Below are positions 1-8,344 of a stretch of 64,000 nucleotides of DNA, piece by piece (positions within the stretch are counted from its first letter, which is position 1; the number at the start of each line of letters is the position of its first letter). The translations under genes were made by a program, and so were the position numbers. The notes beneath the pieces are model-generated. The model searched no databases, was not told where the DNA came from, and was given only the letters and a program-made list of their open reading frames with translations. The stretch is from an uncultured Clostridia bacterium (GTDB taxonomy: Bacteria; Bacillota; Clostridia; TANB77; CAG-508): contig CANRNR010000001.1 of the NCBI GenBank assembly GCA_947632035.1, positions 81,812 through 145,811 on the forward strand, read 5' to 3'.

Positions 1-653
1 CAACTATGGGATGTTATGAATGTTTCCAAATCAAACTCTAAACCTAACTGTTCAAGAATATCAATTGCAAGAGTCTTTTCTTCTTCGATGTCAAAAGATT
101 GCCTTATAGGGATACTAGAAGTTGAGATAATCACATATTTTTTTCCTTTCTTCTGTTTTTCTGTTAAAAAGCTATAAAGGACATACTTATTAATATAATT
201 TGACAAGTTTTCTGCTGTCTCTGCAGTTAAATATTCAGTTACGGGCTCAACTTTTCTTGCAATTCTTGCATTATCCAAATTAATCCAACCAGAGTTATCC
301 CTGCTCCAAACATCATATCCTAATTTTTTGAGAAATTGAACCGTAGTGCCAGTTATATTATTTACTGTTACACAGTCTTCTAACGAAATAACTGCATATG
401 CAATAATTTTCATAATAACTTCTATTTGTTCTTTTTGTTTTTTAGGGAGATCTACCCAATTAGTTTCGATATTCCCTATTCGGTTCAACATTTTTCTCCG
501 AAGCAGTTCCTGTTTGTATTTGCTATACTGTGAAATATTTTCCATTTCAACCTCTATTTTTCTTCCGCACTCTCCAAATCCTGCATCCCAAAGTTCTTCG
601 TCTGATACACATTCCTTTCCAAAAATTATTGTAAATAAATTCCGCTTATCCAT
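1..653 (-). CDS. Unknown protein, C-terminus cut by window edge
   Basis: The frame runs off the left edge; 217 residues are visible. The start ATG follows a strong AGGAGG with 8 nt spacing. I do not recognise the family. The visible part is soluble, mixed alpha/beta and charged, with no signal peptide or membrane segment. Codon choice is richer in G/C than in the chromosomal genes (CTG, GGG, TGC), and it has two in-frame CGG codons (codons 4 and 52) that must be read as Arg, because a +1 shift at either gives an early stop or loses the frame. This suggests recent acquisition. It lies downstream of the AraC-type gene on the same strand but behind a hairpin terminator, so it is probably a separate unit. 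Confidence 0.7.
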   Translation of the reverse strand, partial: MDKRNLFTIIFGKECVSDEELWDAGFGECGRKIEVEMENISQYSKYKQELLRRKMLNRIGNIETNWVDLPKKQKEQIEVIMKIIAYAVISLEDCVTVNNITGTTVQFLKKLGYDVWSRDNSGWINLDNARIARKVEPVTEYLTAETAENLSNYINKYVLYSFLTEKQKKGKKYVIISTSSIPIRQSFDIEEEKTLAIDILEQLGLEFDLETFITSHS

Positions 654-739
654 AATTTTTCCTCCTTTTAATGTTAGCAATAAATCTATTGCTAATTTTG
701 TTAAGCGAACATATTTATATATTAACATAATTTATTTTA

Positions 740-779
740 AAAAGATAAACAAAACCGAAATCAGTTTTGTTTATCTTTT
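740..779 (-). terminator. Hairpin terminator after the AraC-type gene
   Basis: Perfect 16-bp inverted repeat (AAAAGATAAACAAAAC and its complement) around an 8-nt loop, followed on the minus strand by a T-rich tract. The AraC-type stop codon lies in the loop, so the last codons form one arm. Confidence 0.75.
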
Positions 780-1564
780 ATAGGTATATAAATATAACAA
801 TTATTTTCAAAATATATTTCTATATATAACTCTTGCTCTATTTCATAATTTGTAGAAGGAAGCCATTGAGAAATAATTTTTATTTCTGTTTCATCTATAT
901 CTTTTTGTTCTCTTGAACCCACATTAAATACAGCATATTTTCCTTTTGATATTATAAATTTTTCAGTATTTTCATACTTTATTTTACATCCAACTAAATA
1001 AGTATAGTCATTATCTCCAATTATTGTAATTCCATATTGTCCATCTTCTTTAAATTTTTTATATAGTCCATTATCTTTTATTTCTTTATATAAATTTCTA
1101 ATATTATATAAAAAGTCATCATTAGTTTTTGCTTTTGTTTTTTTACAATATACTACTATCTCATCTATTTCTTTTATTTCATAGTTTAATTCTTCGTAAA
1201 TTTCTGTATTATTAAACTTTATAATTGGAAATAGCTTATATTCTTTATTATTGTTTTTACACTCACTAGGTGTTATACCAAATAAATTTTTAAATGCTCT
1301 TGTAAAAGATATTGCAGAATCATATTGATATTTTATTGCTAAATCTATTATTTTTATATCTGATTTTTTTAGTTCTTCAAATGCTTTACTTAATCTTCTT
1401 TTTCTTATATATTCTGCTAATGAAATATTAGTTAAAAACATAAATATTCGTTGTAAAGAATATTCTGATACTCCTACTATTTTTGCTAGCTCTCTATATT
1501 CTATTTTTTCTGTCAAATGTTCTTCAATGTATTGAATCATTTTATTTAAATATTCATAATTCAT
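761..1564 (-). CDS. AraC-family regulator with GyrI-like effector domain
   Basis: A 267-residue transcription regulator. Residues 1-105 hold two helix-turn-helix motifs of the AraC/XylS type, ending in the family signature around 'FTRAFKNLFGITPSE'. Residues 110-267 look like the GyrI/SoxS-regulator ligand-binding fold found in Rob- and BltR-like proteins, which bind small hydrophobic drugs or metabolites. The start ATG has a GGGAG Shine-Dalgarno. The gene ends in its own hairpin and has no evident partner, so the ligand and targets cannot be read from context. Family assignment is firm; the effector is unknown. Confidence 0.85.
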   Translation of the reverse strand: MNYEYLNKMIQYIEEHLTEKIEYRELAKIVGVSEYSLQRIFMFLTNISLAEYIRKRRLSKAFEELKKSDIKIIDLAIKYQYDSAISFTRAFKNLFGITPSECKNNNKEYKLFPIIKFNNTEIYEELNYEIKEIDEIVVYCKKTKAKTNDDFLYNIRNLYKEIKDNGLYKKFKEDGQYGITIIGDNDYTYLVGCKIKYENTEKFIISKGKYAVFNVGSREQKDIDETEIKIISQWLPSTNYEIEQELYIEIYFENNCYIYIPIKDKQN

Positions 1565-1616
1565 ATCTATCTCCCATATTTTAACTCTATTACATCATCG
1601 TCATTGTTTTGTAAAT

Positions 1617-2642
1617 TTATTCTTCTTCATCATCTATATCAATATGCAAATTCAAATCTTCTTCAGTTGGTAATTTATCTAGTATATCTTTCGGAATATA
1701 TTTTTTTATCTCAAAAGAAGATACACCAATTGGAACATTAATTGATTTTAATGAATAATCTACGGTTAATCTGTCTTTATCTTTACATAATAATAGACCA
1801 ATTGTTGGATTGTCTTGCTCTTTCTTTAAGGTTTCATCAATTGCTGTAACATAAAATCCTATTTGCCCTGCATATTCTGGTTTAAAACTATTTGCTTTAA
1901 GTTCAACAACTACATATCTTCTAAGCTCTAGATGATAGAATAACAAATCTATGAAAAATTCTTGTCCTCCGACATTGATTTTATATTGATTACCAACAAA
2001 ACTAAATCCTTTTCCAAGTTCAATTAATACATCTCTAATTTTGTTTATCATTGCATTTTCTAATTCTTTTTCTTTATATTCATTTTGCAAAGATAAGAAA
2101 TCAAATATGTATGGATCCTTTATTGTATAATTAACTAAATCACTATCTAATGCTGGTAGTGTGTTTTCAAAATTGTTATTTGATGAACCAATTCTTAAGT
2201 GATAATCATTATCAATTTGAATAGATAACATATTTCTACCCCAACCATTTTTTAAAATTGCTTCTACATATATTTTTCTTATTTCTTTATCTTTTATTTT
2301 TTCCATAAGAACAATATTGTGTCCCCAAGGAACTTGTGCAACAAGTTGTTGCACTTCTTCATCATCTTTATATTCAAGATAAAATTTTTTCATATATTTT
2401 AAGTTTCTTACTGAAAAACCTGTTGAATTTGGAAATTCCATTTTTAAATCTTTAGAAACTTCATCAATAAACTTATTTCCATACTCATAATTATCATTTA
2501 AAATTTTTCCTAATCTAAAATACATAGAAATTAAATTAATATTACTTTCGATTGCTACTTTATATTGTGTTTTTTGTATTTCTTGTTTTATACTATTTAT
2601 TATCTCCTTAAAATCTTTATCTATCATATTGTTTTCACTCAT
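1617..2642 (-). CDS. YhcG-type PDDEXK nuclease (DUF1016)
   Basis: A 341-residue protein of the YhcG/DUF1016 family. The N-terminal half is the helical DUF1016 region (motifs near 'FSVRNLKYMKKFY' and 'QQLVAQVPWGHN'). The C-terminal half is a PDDEXK nuclease-like domain with the catalytic pattern in 'FIDLLFYH' and 'VVVELK' (D, then E-x-K). I chose the ATG 24 nt inside the longest frame because it alone has a GGAGG at good spacing. Relatives often sit in restriction or defence islands, but here the neighbours are a regulator and a tRNA gene. A palindrome overlies the upstream region. The native substrate is not established. Confidence 0.85.
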   Translation of the reverse strand: MSENNMIDKDFKEIINSIKQEIQKTQYKVAIESNINLISMYFRLGKILNDNYEYGNKFIDEVSKDLKMEFPNSTGFSVRNLKYMKKFYLEYKDDEEVQQLVAQVPWGHNIVLMEKIKDKEIRKIYVEAILKNGWGRNMLSIQIDNDYHLRIGSSNNNFENTLPALDSDLVNYTIKDPYIFDFLSLQNEYKEKELENAMINKIRDVLIELGKGFSFVGNQYKINVGGQEFFIDLLFYHLELRRYVVVELKANSFKPEYAGQIGFYVTAIDETLKKEQDNPTIGLLLCKDKDRLTVDYSLKSINVPIGVSSFEIKKYIPKDILDKLPTEEDLNLHIDIDDEEE

Positions 2643-2660
2643 TATTAAAACCTCCAATTT

Positions 2661-2677
2661 TGCCACTAATAGTGGCA
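2661..2677 (-). promoter_or_regulatory. Palindromic operator candidate before yhcG-like gene
   Basis: A perfect 17-nt palindrome, TGCCACTAATAGTGGCA (8-bp arms, 1-nt centre), just upstream of the GGAGG of the YhcG-type gene. Position and symmetry fit a dimeric repressor site or a small hairpin near the ribosome-binding site. No binding protein can be assigned. Confidence 0.4.
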
Positions 2678-2777
2678 GATTTTATTTTTTCTTTTTTAAT
2701 CCTTTTATAATTTCATTAGATAATTCTTTACTAGGTGTTAAGAAAAATATTAGGAAATCTGCCTTTTTTAAAATTAA

Positions 2778-2813
2778 AACACCAAGTTTTGATTATTCAA
2801 AACACTTGGTGTT
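2778..2813 (-). terminator. Terminator after tRNA-Leu
   Basis: Inverted repeat AACACCAAG-TTTTG / CAAAACacTTGGTGTT with a short AT loop, followed on the minus strand by T-rich sequence. It lies directly downstream of the tRNA gene. Confidence 0.75.
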
Positions 2814-2817
2814 CTAA

Positions 2818-2906
2818 TGGTGCAGATGGCCGGAATCGAACCGGCACGGATTATTCGTCCGCAGGATTTTAAGTCCTGTGCGTCTGCCAGTTCCGCCACA
2901 TCTGCA
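2818..2906 (-). tRNA. tRNA-Leu (anticodon UAA)
   Basis: On the minus strand a class II tRNA with 7-bp acceptor stem (TGCAGAT / ATCTGCA), encoded CCA end, D-arm with GG, anticodon loop ACTTAAAAT (anticodon TAA), a long variable arm and a T-loop of GGTTCGATTCC type. Length is 89 nt with CCA. It is the only tRNA gene I found in the window. Confidence 0.95.
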
Positions 2907-3029
2907 TATTCTATTTGAACTGACAACAATTATTTTACTATATTTCGTAGTATAATGTCAAGTCCAAATAGAAAAAAAATCATTTTATTTTACAGAATTG
3001 CATTTAACTTTCCAATTGATGCTTTTATC

Positions 3030-3383
3030 TTATTCTTCATTAATACCAAAGCTAACCCCTAGTGCATTGTTGATTTGCGACATTATTTTTTCATCATCAA
3101 TATGCCCTATTTTTTCCTTTAGTCTACTTTTATCTATAGTTCGAATTTGTTCAGTTAATATTACTGATTCTGCCTTAAGCCCGCTTTGCTCTGGTTCAAT
3201 TTCAATATGGGTTGGAAGCCTTGCCTTTCCCATTTGTGAGGTAATTGCTGCTGCAATTACTGTTGGGCTATGTTTGTTTCCTATGTCGTTTTGAATAATT
3301 AAAACAGGTCTTACTCCCCCTTGTTCTGAACCTATTACTGGGCTTAAATCTGCATAAAACATATCTCCTCTTTTTACTACCAT
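3030..3383 (-). CDS. ndoA: EndoA/MazF-type mRNA interferase, no visible antitoxin
   Basis: A 117-residue protein of the EndoA/MazF/PemK family, sequence-specific endoribonucleases that cut single-stranded mRNA. The N-terminus carries the family signature '[19 protein letters not shown]', then '[12 protein letters not shown]' and '[15 protein letters not shown]', closely matching Bacillus EndoA in order and length. A GTG three codons upstream overlaps the AGGAG, so the ATG with 8-nt spacing is the likely start. The antitoxin normally precedes the toxin, but the 100 nt upstream contain no reading frame and the next gene is GerS-like. In C. difficile, from memory, gerS, alr and an endoA-like gene are close together, so this may be that locus with alr and the antitoxin gone. 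Confidence 0.9.
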   Translation of the reverse strand: MVVKRGDMFYADLSPVIGSEQGGVRPVLIIQNDIGNKHSPTVIAAAITSQMGKARLPTHIEIEPEQSGLKAESVILTEQIRTIDKSRLKEKIGHIDDEKIMSQINNALGVSFGINEE

Positions 3384-3491
3384 CTTCTTCACTCCTAGTA
3401 CATTTATATATTTGTTCGATATATTTTAAGGATTAGCAATAAAAATATAGTTTTAGAGCAGATAACATTTTAATATTGTTTTTAATTTACT

Positions 3492-4193
3492 TCATCTTAA
3501 TTTAAAAGCCAATACCTCTTCTTTTCCTAAACTATTTATTTTTATCTCATTATATAATATGTAAACTAAGTTTTTTTGGTTCTTATCTTGTACGATAAGT
3601 TTTTCTATTTTACTATTTTGTTTATCAATAAATAGTTGTTTATATGAGGCATAAGGGTTTGAGCTTTCTAATTTTACTGTCATAATGACTTTATTATTTT
3701 CTTCATATATTTGATAGTTTTTTCCGTTTTTCTTAGCTAATTTATAGTCTTCTATAAATGAGTTTAGCCAAAGAAAGTTGTCTGTTAAATATGAGTAATT
3801 TTCATAAACGGTGCTTAAATTTAGTTTTGTGTTTTTAATAGTTAATTTCGTTCCATCATAAATTGTTTCTAAACCTTGTATATTGCTTGGTTCTTCTACT
3901 ACTTGTTTTTCTAAATTTGGGCTAGTGTAGCTTTGCTTTAACTTGTATTGTGTAGTATTCTTGTTGCTTTCTACTGTCATTACTATATCTGCTTCATACG
4001 AGCTAATGTTTAAAATATATTCTTCAATTTCTTGATTTGATTTGTTACTTAGATTATTTCCCAAATTTAATTTTTTATTACCATTTTGACTAAAAAAATA
4101 AATAAATATTAAAATGGCTATAATTAAAATTATCACTAAGAAAATTATTAATTTTTTTGATAAGCTAAAATTTCCTTTCTTCCCTTGTAACAT
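3492..4193 (-). CDS. GerS/LolA-like membrane-anchored protein
   Basis: A 233-residue protein with one N-terminal membrane segment (about residues 15-35) and an extracytoplasmic beta-rich domain resembling the LolA/GerS fold: 'NISSYEADIVMTVESNKNT' at about 60-80, then alternating strands such as 'YDGTKLTIKN' and 'VIMTVKLESSN'. In C. difficile, GerS is a germination lipoprotein needed for CwlD to make cortex muramic-delta-lactam, and a CwlD is encoded 29 kb away here. Unlike a true lipoprotein it has no lipobox Cys after the membrane segment, so it should stay as a membrane anchor. The start is uncertain: TTG or ATG at 4191-4196, with the nearest GAGGTG about 25 nt upstream. The GerS link is an inference from fold and neighbourhood. 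Confidence 0.6.
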   Translation of the reverse strand: MLQGKKGNFSLSKKLIIFLVIILIIAILIFIYFFSQNGNKKLNLGNNLSNKSNQEIEEYILNISSYEADIVMTVESNKNTTQYKLKQSYTSPNLEKQVVEEPSNIQGLETIYDGTKLTIKNTKLNLSTVYENYSYLTDNFLWLNSFIEDYKLAKKNGKNYQIYEENNKVIMTVKLESSNPYASYKQLFIDKQNSKIEKLIVQDKNQKNLVYILYNEIKINSLGKEEVLAFKLR

Positions 4194-4307
4194 CAATTTA
4201 TTTTTGATTTTTATTGTTAGTCACCTCTCTTTACATCATAATTTTTAATTTCTGTTTCTTTTAAAATAAACTTTTACTATATCTCATAATGATTAAATAG
4301 AAACGAA

Positions 4308-4334
4308 AAAAGAATAGTTATTAACTATTCTTTT
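4308..4334 (-). terminator. Terminator after dus
   Basis: Inverted repeat AAAAGAATAGTTA / TAACTATTCTTTT with almost no loop, followed on the minus strand by more T. It lies 11 nt past the stop that ends dus in its corrected frame (4345), which supports that corrected end. Confidence 0.7.
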
Positions 4335-4344
4335 CTATCTATAT

Positions 4345-5428
4345 TCATAAATTTTTGAAGTATTCTGTAATACAAGCTTCTAACTCTGATTTAGTTTCTA
4401 TTTCATTTATTTTTTGCCTAACAATACTTGCATTTGGTAAGTTTTTTAAATAGTACGTCATGTACTTTCTCATTTCCTTTATGCCTGTGCTTTCTCCTAA
4501 AAATTCTACTTGCATATTTATATGCTCTAAAATTACTTCTAATTTTTCTTTATTTGTTACTTTGGTAATTTCTTTTTCGCTTAAATATTCTTGAACTTCT
4601 CTAAAAATCCATGGATTTCCGAATTGAACCTCTGCCTATCATTATTCCATCTACGCCAGTTTCTTCTAGCATTTTTTTAGCATCTTCTTTTGACTTTATA
4701 TCTCCATTTCCTATTACTGGTATAGAAACAGCTTCTTTTACTTTTTTTATTATTTGTAAGTCCACATCTCCAGAATAGAAATCTTCTCTAGTTCTTCCGT
4801 GAATAGTTACAGCAGATGCTCCCACTTCTTCTGCTATTTTAGCTAACTCAATAGCTGTTATATTTTCTCTATCCCAACCTTTTCTCATTTTTACTGTTAC
4901 AGGAATTTTTGTAACTTCCGTTTCAAAGTCTTGTCTAAGTGTTTTATTTAAATTGTCTTTAATGTTATTAGCTAAACTATAAGTAAATTCTGCATTTCGC
5001 GTTTCAACTTTGTTTGCATTTTCTACAACTGTTTTTATTATGTCTCTTGCAAGTTCTAGGTTTTGCATAAGTTTACAGCCATCACCATTTTTTACTATTT
5101 TGGGTGCAGGGCATCCCATGTTTATATCTATAATATCTGCTATTTTACTTACCTGTTTTGTGGCTTCTTTCATTGCTTCTATATCGTTTCCAAATATTTG
5201 AACTGCAACTGGTCTTGTTTCATTTTCCATATTTAAAAGCTGATTTGTTTTTCCATCATTATAAAAAAGACCTTTACTGCTAACCATTTCTGTATATACT
5301 AATCCTGGTTTAAAATTTTCGCATATCCTACGAAATGGCAGGTTTGTAATTCCTGCCATTGGAGCTAGTAATATATTATTTTTTAAAGTTACATTTCCGA
5401 TTTTTAATTCATGCAAATAGTTATTCAT
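4345..5428 (-). CDS. dus: tRNA-dihydrouridine synthase, needs +1 shift at a CGG
   Basis: Flavin-dependent reductase that makes dihydrouridine in tRNA (DusB-like TIM barrel). Visible motifs: 'LAPMAGITNLPFR', 'NMGCPAPKI' with the catalytic Cys, 'KMRKGW', 'IHGRTREDFYSGD', 'IGNGDI', 'MIGRGSI'. After 269 codons the frame reads ATT-CGG-AAA-TCC and stops 6 codons later. Skipping the C gives 'GRGSIGNPWIFREVQ', the family-standard continuation, and the C-terminal helical domain up to 4345 (about 360 residues). Without the shift the RNA-binding domain is lost. An insert of about 40 residues before 'KMRKGW' is also unusual. It follows rodA on the same strand, 26 nt downstream. Confidence 0.9.
4619..4621 (-). 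other. CGG +1 frameshift site in dus
   Basis: In-frame ATT-CGG-AAA; dropping the C gives ATT-GGA-AAT (Ile-Gly-Asn), matching the conserved GNPW motif. The unshifted frame stops at once. Confidence 0.8.
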
Positions 5429-5454
5429 TTATTTTTTATTTTATCCTTTACATT

Positions 5455-6561
5455 TTACTCCACAAACAATGCTTTTTGTCTTCTTCCACTAATATTTAAT
5501 AAAATTGCAATTAAAATTAAATTCGTAAGAAGTGAGCTTCCACCATAACTTACAAATGGAAGTGGTATTCCTGTAATTGGAAGTAATCCCATTGTCATTC
5601 CTATATTTTCTATCATGTGGAAGAAGAAAATTCCTGCTATTCCAATTGCTATATATGAGCCTAAATCATCTTTTGCAGTTTTAGCAATTTTTGTTGCTTT
5701 TATTATTAAAACAATATATAACAAAATTACAGTTCCTGCCACGACAAATCCCATCTCTTCTCCAATTACAGCAAATATAAAGTCTGTGGTTTTCGGGTAT
5801 AAGTAGCCAAGTTGTGTTTGATTTCCTTTTAATATTCCCATTCCAAAAGCTTGTCCTGCACCTATTGCAAGTTTAGATTGTATAATATTATAACCTGCAC
5901 CTCTTGGGTCTAAATTTGGATTTAAATATACATCAATTCTAGTTTTTGCATGCTCTGGCAAAACAAAAAAGTAAGCTACTGGTACTAGAATTACAATTAG
6001 CAGAATTGCAGTAATAATATATCTTTTTCCAATTCCTGCTGCATATAACATAAACACTAATGCAAATAGAAATGCAAGTGCAGTTCCATAATCCGGCTGT
6101 TTTATTATTAGTAAAACTGGTACGGCTACAACTAAAAGACTTAAAGCTAACTTCCAAATTTTATTTATATCATCTTTATGTTTTTTTTGAAGTTTAACTA
6201 TTACATATGCTAAAAATAGTACAATAGCTATTTTTGCAAATTCTGATGGTTGAAGTGTGAATGGTCCTATGCTAAACCAGCTTGTTGCACCATTTATTGG
6301 CTCTGTAAATAAAACTCCTATTAACAATAAAAGGCTTAATCCATAAAGTACTGGTGATATTTTAGCAATAAATTCATAGTTAACTAAAATTACTACTATC
6401 ATAACCGGTATACTTACTATAAGCCACATTATTTGTTTTTTTAATTCCTCATAATCTGAATTTTGAGTGGAAGAAAATAGTGCAACTAAACCTATTGCTA
6501 TTAGCAATATAGTACATACTAAAATTCCCCACTCAATATTATGTGTTAATTTTTTCTTCAT
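5455..6561 (-). CDS. rodA: RodA-type SEDS peptidoglycan polymerase
   Basis: A 368-residue polytopic membrane protein of the SEDS family (RodA/FtsW/SpoVE), lipid II glycosyltransferases that work with a class B penicillin-binding protein. About ten membrane segments are visible. Motifs include 'QPSEFAKIAIVLFLA', 'KQPDYGTALAF' with the conserved Asp, 'AIGAGQAFGMG', 'TDFIFAVIGEE' and the C-terminal 'LPFVSYGGSSL...ILLNISGRRQ'. The start ATG has AGAGG with 6-nt spacing. It lies between minE and dus; linkage of rodA to minD/minE fits a role in elongation or shape. The C-terminus is intact, which helps show what the ftsW-like gene at 40 kb should look like. Confidence 0.9.
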   Translation of the reverse strand: MKKKLTHNIEWGILVCTILLIAIGLVALFSSTQNSDYEELKKQIMWLIVSIPVMIVVILVNYEFIAKISPVLYGLSLLLLIGVLFTEPINGATSWFSIGPFTLQPSEFAKIAIVLFLAYVIVKLQKKHKDDINKIWKLALSLLVVAVPVLLIIKQPDYGTALAFLFALVFMLYAAGIGKRYIITAILLIVILVPVAYFFVLPEHAKTRIDVYLNPNLDPRGAGYNIIQSKLAIGAGQAFGMGILKGNQTQLGYLYPKTTDFIFAVIGEEMGFVVAGTVILLYIVLIIKATKIAKTAKDDLGSYIAIGIAGIFFFHMIENIGMTMGLLPITGIPLPFVSYGGSSLLTNLILIAILLNISGRRQKALFVE

Positions 6562-6592
6562 CCGAAACCTCTTTTTATGAATTTGTTTGCAT

Positions 6593-7258
6593 TTAAACTT
6601 TTTGCTTCTTATTTACTTCTTCTTTAGGTTCCTCTATTTTTTCTGTTTCACTATTCTGTGTTTTATTTTCTTTTTCTACTTCATCTAATCCTTCTTCTTG
6701 TTTTGTCTCATCTACCTTTTCTGATTTTTCTTCTTTGCTTTCTTGGTTTGTGTTTTTTTCATCTGCATCATTTTCACTTTTATCGTTTACTTTATTTTCG
6801 CTATTATTTGCTTCATTTACATTTTTATCATCTGATTGACTTTCGTTTTCATTGTTTGATGTTTTTTCACTAACACCATCCTTGTTTGATTGTTCTTCAC
6901 TAACTACCTCCGCTTTTTTATCATCTTTTATTACATTTGCTTGGGCATTTCCTAGCTTTCTTGCTTCATCTTTAATTGTAATAATTGGAATATTGGCATA
7001 TAAAGCTGGGGCACCTACTGTACCATCTTCGTTTGTTTTGTTTGTTAGTTTAACATCAATCGCCTTTTCATCGATGTCTATATATTTTTTTATTACTTCT
7101 ATAATTTCTCTTCTCATTAATTCAAGAAAGTCAACTGATACATTTGCTCTATCTTGCATTAATACTAAATGCAATCTTTCCTTTGCCATAGTAGAACTTT
7201 CCTTTGGATTATTTTTTTTACTAAGCTTTTTAAAGAAACTTACAATGTTCTCAAACAT
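6593..7258 (-). CDS. minE: MinE with long acidic C-terminal tail
   Basis: Residues 1-90 are a MinE cell-division topological factor: membrane-binding 'MFENIVSFFKK', the MinD-contact region 'ERLHLVLMQDRANVS', and the dimer beta-strands ending 'ALYANIPI'. MinE normally ends near residue 90. Here a further 130 residues follow, almost entirely Glu, Lys, Asn, Asp and Ser, with no hydrophobic core, so probably disordered. The gene has GGAGG with 6-nt spacing and starts 22 nt after minD. Core function (stimulating the MinD ATPase, pole-to-pole patterning of FtsZ) follows from the family; the tail's role is unknown. No minC is visible in the window. Confidence 0.85.
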   Translation of the reverse strand: MFENIVSFFKKLSKKNNPKESSTMAKERLHLVLMQDRANVSVDFLELMRREIIEVIKKYIDIDEKAIDVKLTNKTNEDGTVGAPALYANIPIITIKDEARKLGNAQANVIKDDKKAEVVSEEQSNKDGVSEKTSNNENESQSDDKNVNEANNSENKVNDKSENDADEKNTNQESKEEKSEKVDETKQEEGLDEVEKENKTQNSETEKIEEPKEEVNKKQKV

Positions 7259-7280
7259 AATTTACCTCCAATAGTAGTAT

Positions 7281-8075
7281 TTATTTTCTTTTAAAAATTT
7301 TCTTCAGTTTAGTAAAAAATCCTTTCTCTTCTCCTGGAATTGTAATTTCTACATTTTCGCCTAAAATTCTGCTTGCTATTTCTATGTATGCTTTTCCAGA
7401 TGGTGCTCTATGATTTGTTACTACTGGTTCGCCTTTGTTAGTCTGAGTAATGATGAATTCATCATCTGGTACTACACCTATTAAATCTATAGATAACAAA
7501 TCAACTATGTCATCTACATCCATCATTTCTCCTTTTTTAACCATATTTGGTCTTAAACGGTTTATAACAAGCTCTGGATTTTTAATATCAGAGGCTTCAA
7601 GAAGACCTATAATTCTATCTGCATCACGAATTGCTGAAATTTCTGCTGTTGTAACAACAATTGCACGATTTGCTCCTGCTATTGCATTCTTAAATCCTTG
7701 TTCAATTCCTGCTGGGCAGTCTATTAAAATATAGTCAAATTCTTCTTTTAATTTTTCTATTAACTCCTTCATTTGTTCTTCATTTACTGCACTTTTATCT
7801 CTTGTTTGAGCTGCTGGAAGTAAAAATAATTCCTCAAAACGCTTGTCTTTTATAAGAGCTTGTCTCAATTTGCATTTTTCTTCCACAACGTCTACGATAT
7901 CATATACTATTCTGTTTTCTAATCCCATAACAACATCAAGATTTCTTAGTCCAATATCGGTATCTATTAGTATTACTTTTTTACCTCTTAAAGCTAAAGC
8001 AGAACCGACATTTGCTGTAGTTGTAGTTTTTCCAACTCCACCTTTTCCTGATGTGATTACTATAACTTCTCCCAT
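7281..8075 (-). CDS. minD: Septum-site ATPase MinD
   Basis: A 264-residue deviant-Walker ATPase. It shows 'SGKGGVGKTTTTANVG' (deviant Walker A with the signature Lys), 'VILIDTDIGLRNLD', 'DYILIDCPAGIEQGF', and a C-terminal amphipathic membrane-targeting helix ('GFFTKLKKIFKRK'). The start is the ATG after GGAGGAGAAAAC; a longer frame adds 8 residues without a better ribosome-binding site. It forms an operon with minE and probably rodA and dus. Alternative paralogues (FlhG, ParA-like) are disfavoured by the C-terminal helix and the adjacent minE. Confidence 0.93.
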   Translation of the reverse strand: MGEVIVITSGKGGVGKTTTTANVGSALALRGKKVILIDTDIGLRNLDVVMGLENRIVYDIVDVVEEKCKLRQALIKDKRFEELFLLPAAQTRDKSAVNEEQMKELIEKLKEEFDYILIDCPAGIEQGFKNAIAGANRAIVVTTAEISAIRDADRIIGLLEASDIKNPELVINRLRPNMVKKGEMMDVDDIVDLLSIDLIGVVPDDEFIITQTNKGEPVVTNHRAPSGKAYIEIASRILGENVEITIPGEEKGFFTKLKKIFKRK

Positions 8076-8190
8076 GTTTTCTCCTCCTTGTTTTTCCATA
8101 AAAACATATTATTTAAAAGTGCATAATTTAAACATCTATATTATATACGGAAATCCTCAAAACGTCAATGATTAAAAAACATTTATTTAA

Positions 8191-8221
8191 AAAAATCCAA
8201 AACTATTCGTTTTGGATTTTT
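8191..8221 (-). terminator. Terminator after the GLUG surface-protein gene
   Basis: Perfect 13-bp stem AAAAATCCAAAAC / GTTTTGGATTTTT with a 5-nt loop, followed by T-runs on both strands. It separates the GLUG gene from minD. Between it and 8345 lies a second, imperfect hairpin (about 8250-8282) of unknown role. Confidence 0.75.
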
Positions 8222-8344
8222 TATTGTGAAACAACAAGGTTTTCGGGTACCTGCACACAATCTTTGATTGTGGTGGTAGGTGAGGTTCTTATTATTTAAT
8301 TTTATAGTTCTTACTAATACTTAAATCAATAACTAATGCAAATA

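Noticed and set aside
346..783. 145-codon plus-strand frame at the left edge
   Set aside because: It lies antisense to the minus-strand gene at 1-653, which has a strong ribosome-binding site and coherent protein composition; this frame has neither.
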